A stretch of DNA of 64,000 bases from Sphingomonas sp. CL5.1 (lineage in GTDB: Bacteria; Pseudomonadota; Alphaproteobacteria; Sphingomonadales; Sphingomonadaceae). The notes beneath the pieces were generated by a model. That model was not told where the DNA came from. It made no database searches and saw nothing but the letters and a program-made list of their open reading frames with translations. Shown one piece after another: positions 62,900 through 64,000 of the stretch. The stretch covers positions 496,001-560,000 of the forward strand of contig NZ_CP050137.1 of the NCBI RefSeq assembly GCF_013344685.1, written 5' to 3'. The translations under genes and the position numbers were made by a program. Every line of letters starts with the position of its first letter. Position 1 is the first letter of the stretch.

Positions 62900-63349
62900 C
62901 GCCAGCGTCATGAAGCGGTTGTGCGGGCTGGCCGGGTAGCCGCCGTAGGCCGGGCAGTCGGCGAATCCGGCCGCCTCATACATCCGGTTCGCCGCGTCGA
63001 ACATCGGCGCGGTGCCGGTTTCGAGGCTCACCCGCGCGAAGCCATGCGCCCGCGCCTGCGCGATAAGCTGCGTGAGGATCGCTCGCGCCACGCCGCGCCG
63101 CAGGTGGGTGGGAGCGGTGCGCATCGACTTGATCTCGGCATGGTCCGCATCGAGCCAGCGCAGCGCGCCGATGCCGAGCAGTTCCTCGCCCTCCCACATC
63201 GCCCAGAAATCGATGTCCGGGCGGTCGAGCGCCGCCGCGTCCAGCGCATGGGCATTGTCCGCCGGGGTGGAGCCGCGCGCGTCCGCAAGGTGATGCGCGA
63301 TCAGCGCGCGGACGCGCGGATCATCCAGCCCGCCCGCGCGCAACTCCAT
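62894..63349 (-). CDS. GNAT family N-acetyltransferase
   Basis: This 151-residue GNAT protein has the acetyl-CoA loop in LRRGVARAILTQLIAQAR, the preceding strand IKSMRTAPTH and the late MYEAAGFADCPAYGGYPASP. It resembles small-molecule acetyltransferases of the YjhX/PhnO-like size; substrate unknown. It lies 4 bases downstream of the M14 carboxypeptidase gene and so is likely in its operon. Confidence 0.9.
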   Translation of the reverse strand: MELRAGGLDDPRVRALIAHHLADARGSTPADNAHALDAAALDRPDIDFWAMWEGEELLGIGALRWLDADHAEIKSMRTAPTHLRRGVARAILTQLIAQARAHGFARVSLETGTAPMFDAANRMYEAAGFADCPAYGGYPASPHNRFMTLAL

Positions 63350-63353
63350 CGCG

Positions 63354-64000
63354 TCAAATCTCGTCGATCATGCCCGCCAGCGTCTCCAGGCACGAGACGG
63401 CGAGGCGGCGCGATCGTTCGGGGCTCCAGCCGAATTCGGCATCCGGGTTGGGCGCGTGATCCTTGAACGGCATCTCAAGCGTCACCGACACCGCGCCGAA
63501 CCGCTCGGCGAGCTGGTTGGTCGACATGGAGAGATTGGCCTTGCCCGGCGCCGATTTCTCATAACCCTTCTCGGTCTGGAAATCGGGCGTCGCGGCGGCG
63601 AGCCGGCGGCCGAAGTCCTCGAACTTCGCGCCCTGCGCGTCGGTCCTCGAGGGGATGCCCTCGAACCCGGCGATGAAATTGGCGGCGATCGCCTCGTCGC
63701 CGTGCACGTCCATCGCGAAAGCGACCCCGGTCGCGTCCATCGCCTTCAGCACGCACAGCACCTCGGGGCTGCGCTCGGGGGTCGGCGCGTGCCATTCGCG
63801 GTTGAGGTTCACCCCGGCCGCGTTGGTGCGCAGATGGCCGCGCCGCGTGCCGTCCGGGTTCATGTTCGGCACGCCATGGACGGTCGCCTTCGCCAGCAGG
63901 TCGCGCGCGGCGTCCCCGATCAGCCAGTCGAGCGCGCCGTCCATCCACCATTCGGCCATCGATTCGCCGGGATGCTGGCGGGCGTAGAGCCACACCTGCT
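63354..64000 (-). CDS. M14 zinc carboxypeptidase (cytosolic-carboxypeptidase-like), 5' end outside the window
   Basis: The visible 215 codons are the C-terminal part of an M14-family carboxypeptidase. The zinc-binding H-P-G-E ([13 protein letters not shown]), the substrate site [20 protein letters not shown] and NLNREW, the third ligand in DVHGDEAI and the catalytic glutamate in [10 protein letters not shown] are all present. The start is beyond position 64000 because family members have a further ~150 N-terminal residues. It resembles bacterial relatives of cytosolic carboxypeptidases (CCP type). Confidence 0.88.
   Translation of the reverse strand, partial: QVWLYARQHPGESMAEWWMDGALDWLIGDAARDLLAKATVHGVPNMNPDGTRRGHLRTNAAGVNLNREWHAPTPERSPEVLCVLKAMDATGVAFAMDVHGDEAIAANFIAGFEGIPSRTDAQGAKFEDFGRRLAAATPDFQTEKGYEKSAPGKANLSMSTNQLAERFGAVSVTLEMPFKDHAPNPDAEFGWSPERSRRLAVSCLETLAGMIDEI

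Overview
The window comes from a high-GC alphaproteobacterium, most likely a Sphingomonas-type member of the Sphingomonadales. The clues are the ribosomal gene order and sequences, a PEPxxWA-type PEP-CTERM protein, a pyruvate dehydrogenase E2 of the alphaproteobacterial type, an RcnB-like secreted protein, palindromic intergenic repeats and dense stop/start-overlapping operons. Assignment to genus is an inference. No rRNA, tRNA, CRISPR array, insertion sequence or replication origin was seen, and no gene-free stretch exceeds 300 bases.

Region 1 (1-11.5 kb, minus strand) is core translation. A near-consensus promoter at 11440-11468 drives the str operon rpsL-rpsG-fusA-tuf, which ends at a hairpin terminator after tuf. 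The S10/spc block follows: rpsJ-rplC-rplD-rplW-rplB-rpsS-rplV-rpsC-rplP-rpmC-rpsQ-rplN-rplX-rplE, with rplE cut by the window edge. Many junctions are one-base stop/start overlaps. The rpsJ-rplC and rpsQ-rplN spacers are rich in inverted repeats.

Region 2 (11.5-24 kb) holds a secreted amidohydrolase, a GFA-family protein, and an operon of pyruvate dehydrogenase E2, a small membrane protein, lipoamide dehydrogenase and a polytopic membrane protein. Next come a universal stress protein, a secreted M28 peptidase, an RcnB-like protein, free-methionine-sulfoxide reductase, ArfB with an RluA-type pseudouridine synthase, a VanY-like carboxypeptidase, and WrbA and pirin divergent from a LysR regulator across a perfect inverted repeat.

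Region 3 (25-45 kb) is mostly metabolism and envelope: PAP2 phosphatase, CitE-like lyase and galE, msrA, Sua5, acyl-CoA dehydrogenase, a TonB-like protein, a YtrA-type GntR regulator, nitroreductase, POT peptide transporter, NnrU, acyl-CoA ligase, M19 dipeptidase, Tag and MutS, and a divergent LdcA/Mpl pair for peptidoglycan recycling.

Region 4 (45.5-61.5 kb) carries a seven-gene run with DUF898, M48 protease, alpha/beta hydrolase, TPR protein, both glyoxalases (GloA and GloB) and a nitronate monooxygenase-like protein. It continues with a PLP-dependent sulfur lyase, a GtrA/methyltransferase pair divergent from a GT-C-like protein, folD-NTF2-marC, yggT with a DUF167 gene that appears to start with CTG, a PEP-CTERM protein, argB and a queuosine-precursor transporter.

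Region 5 (61.6-62.9 kb) is the most notable accessory locus. It is a lower-GC, two-gene island encoding an Endonuclease_NS_2-type nuclease toxin (DGGH motif) with an unusual N-terminal part and no visible secretion signal. The toxin gene overlaps a YezG/DUF600-like acidic immunity gene by 11 bases. A GNAT acetyltransferase and a truncated M14 carboxypeptidase gene close the window.
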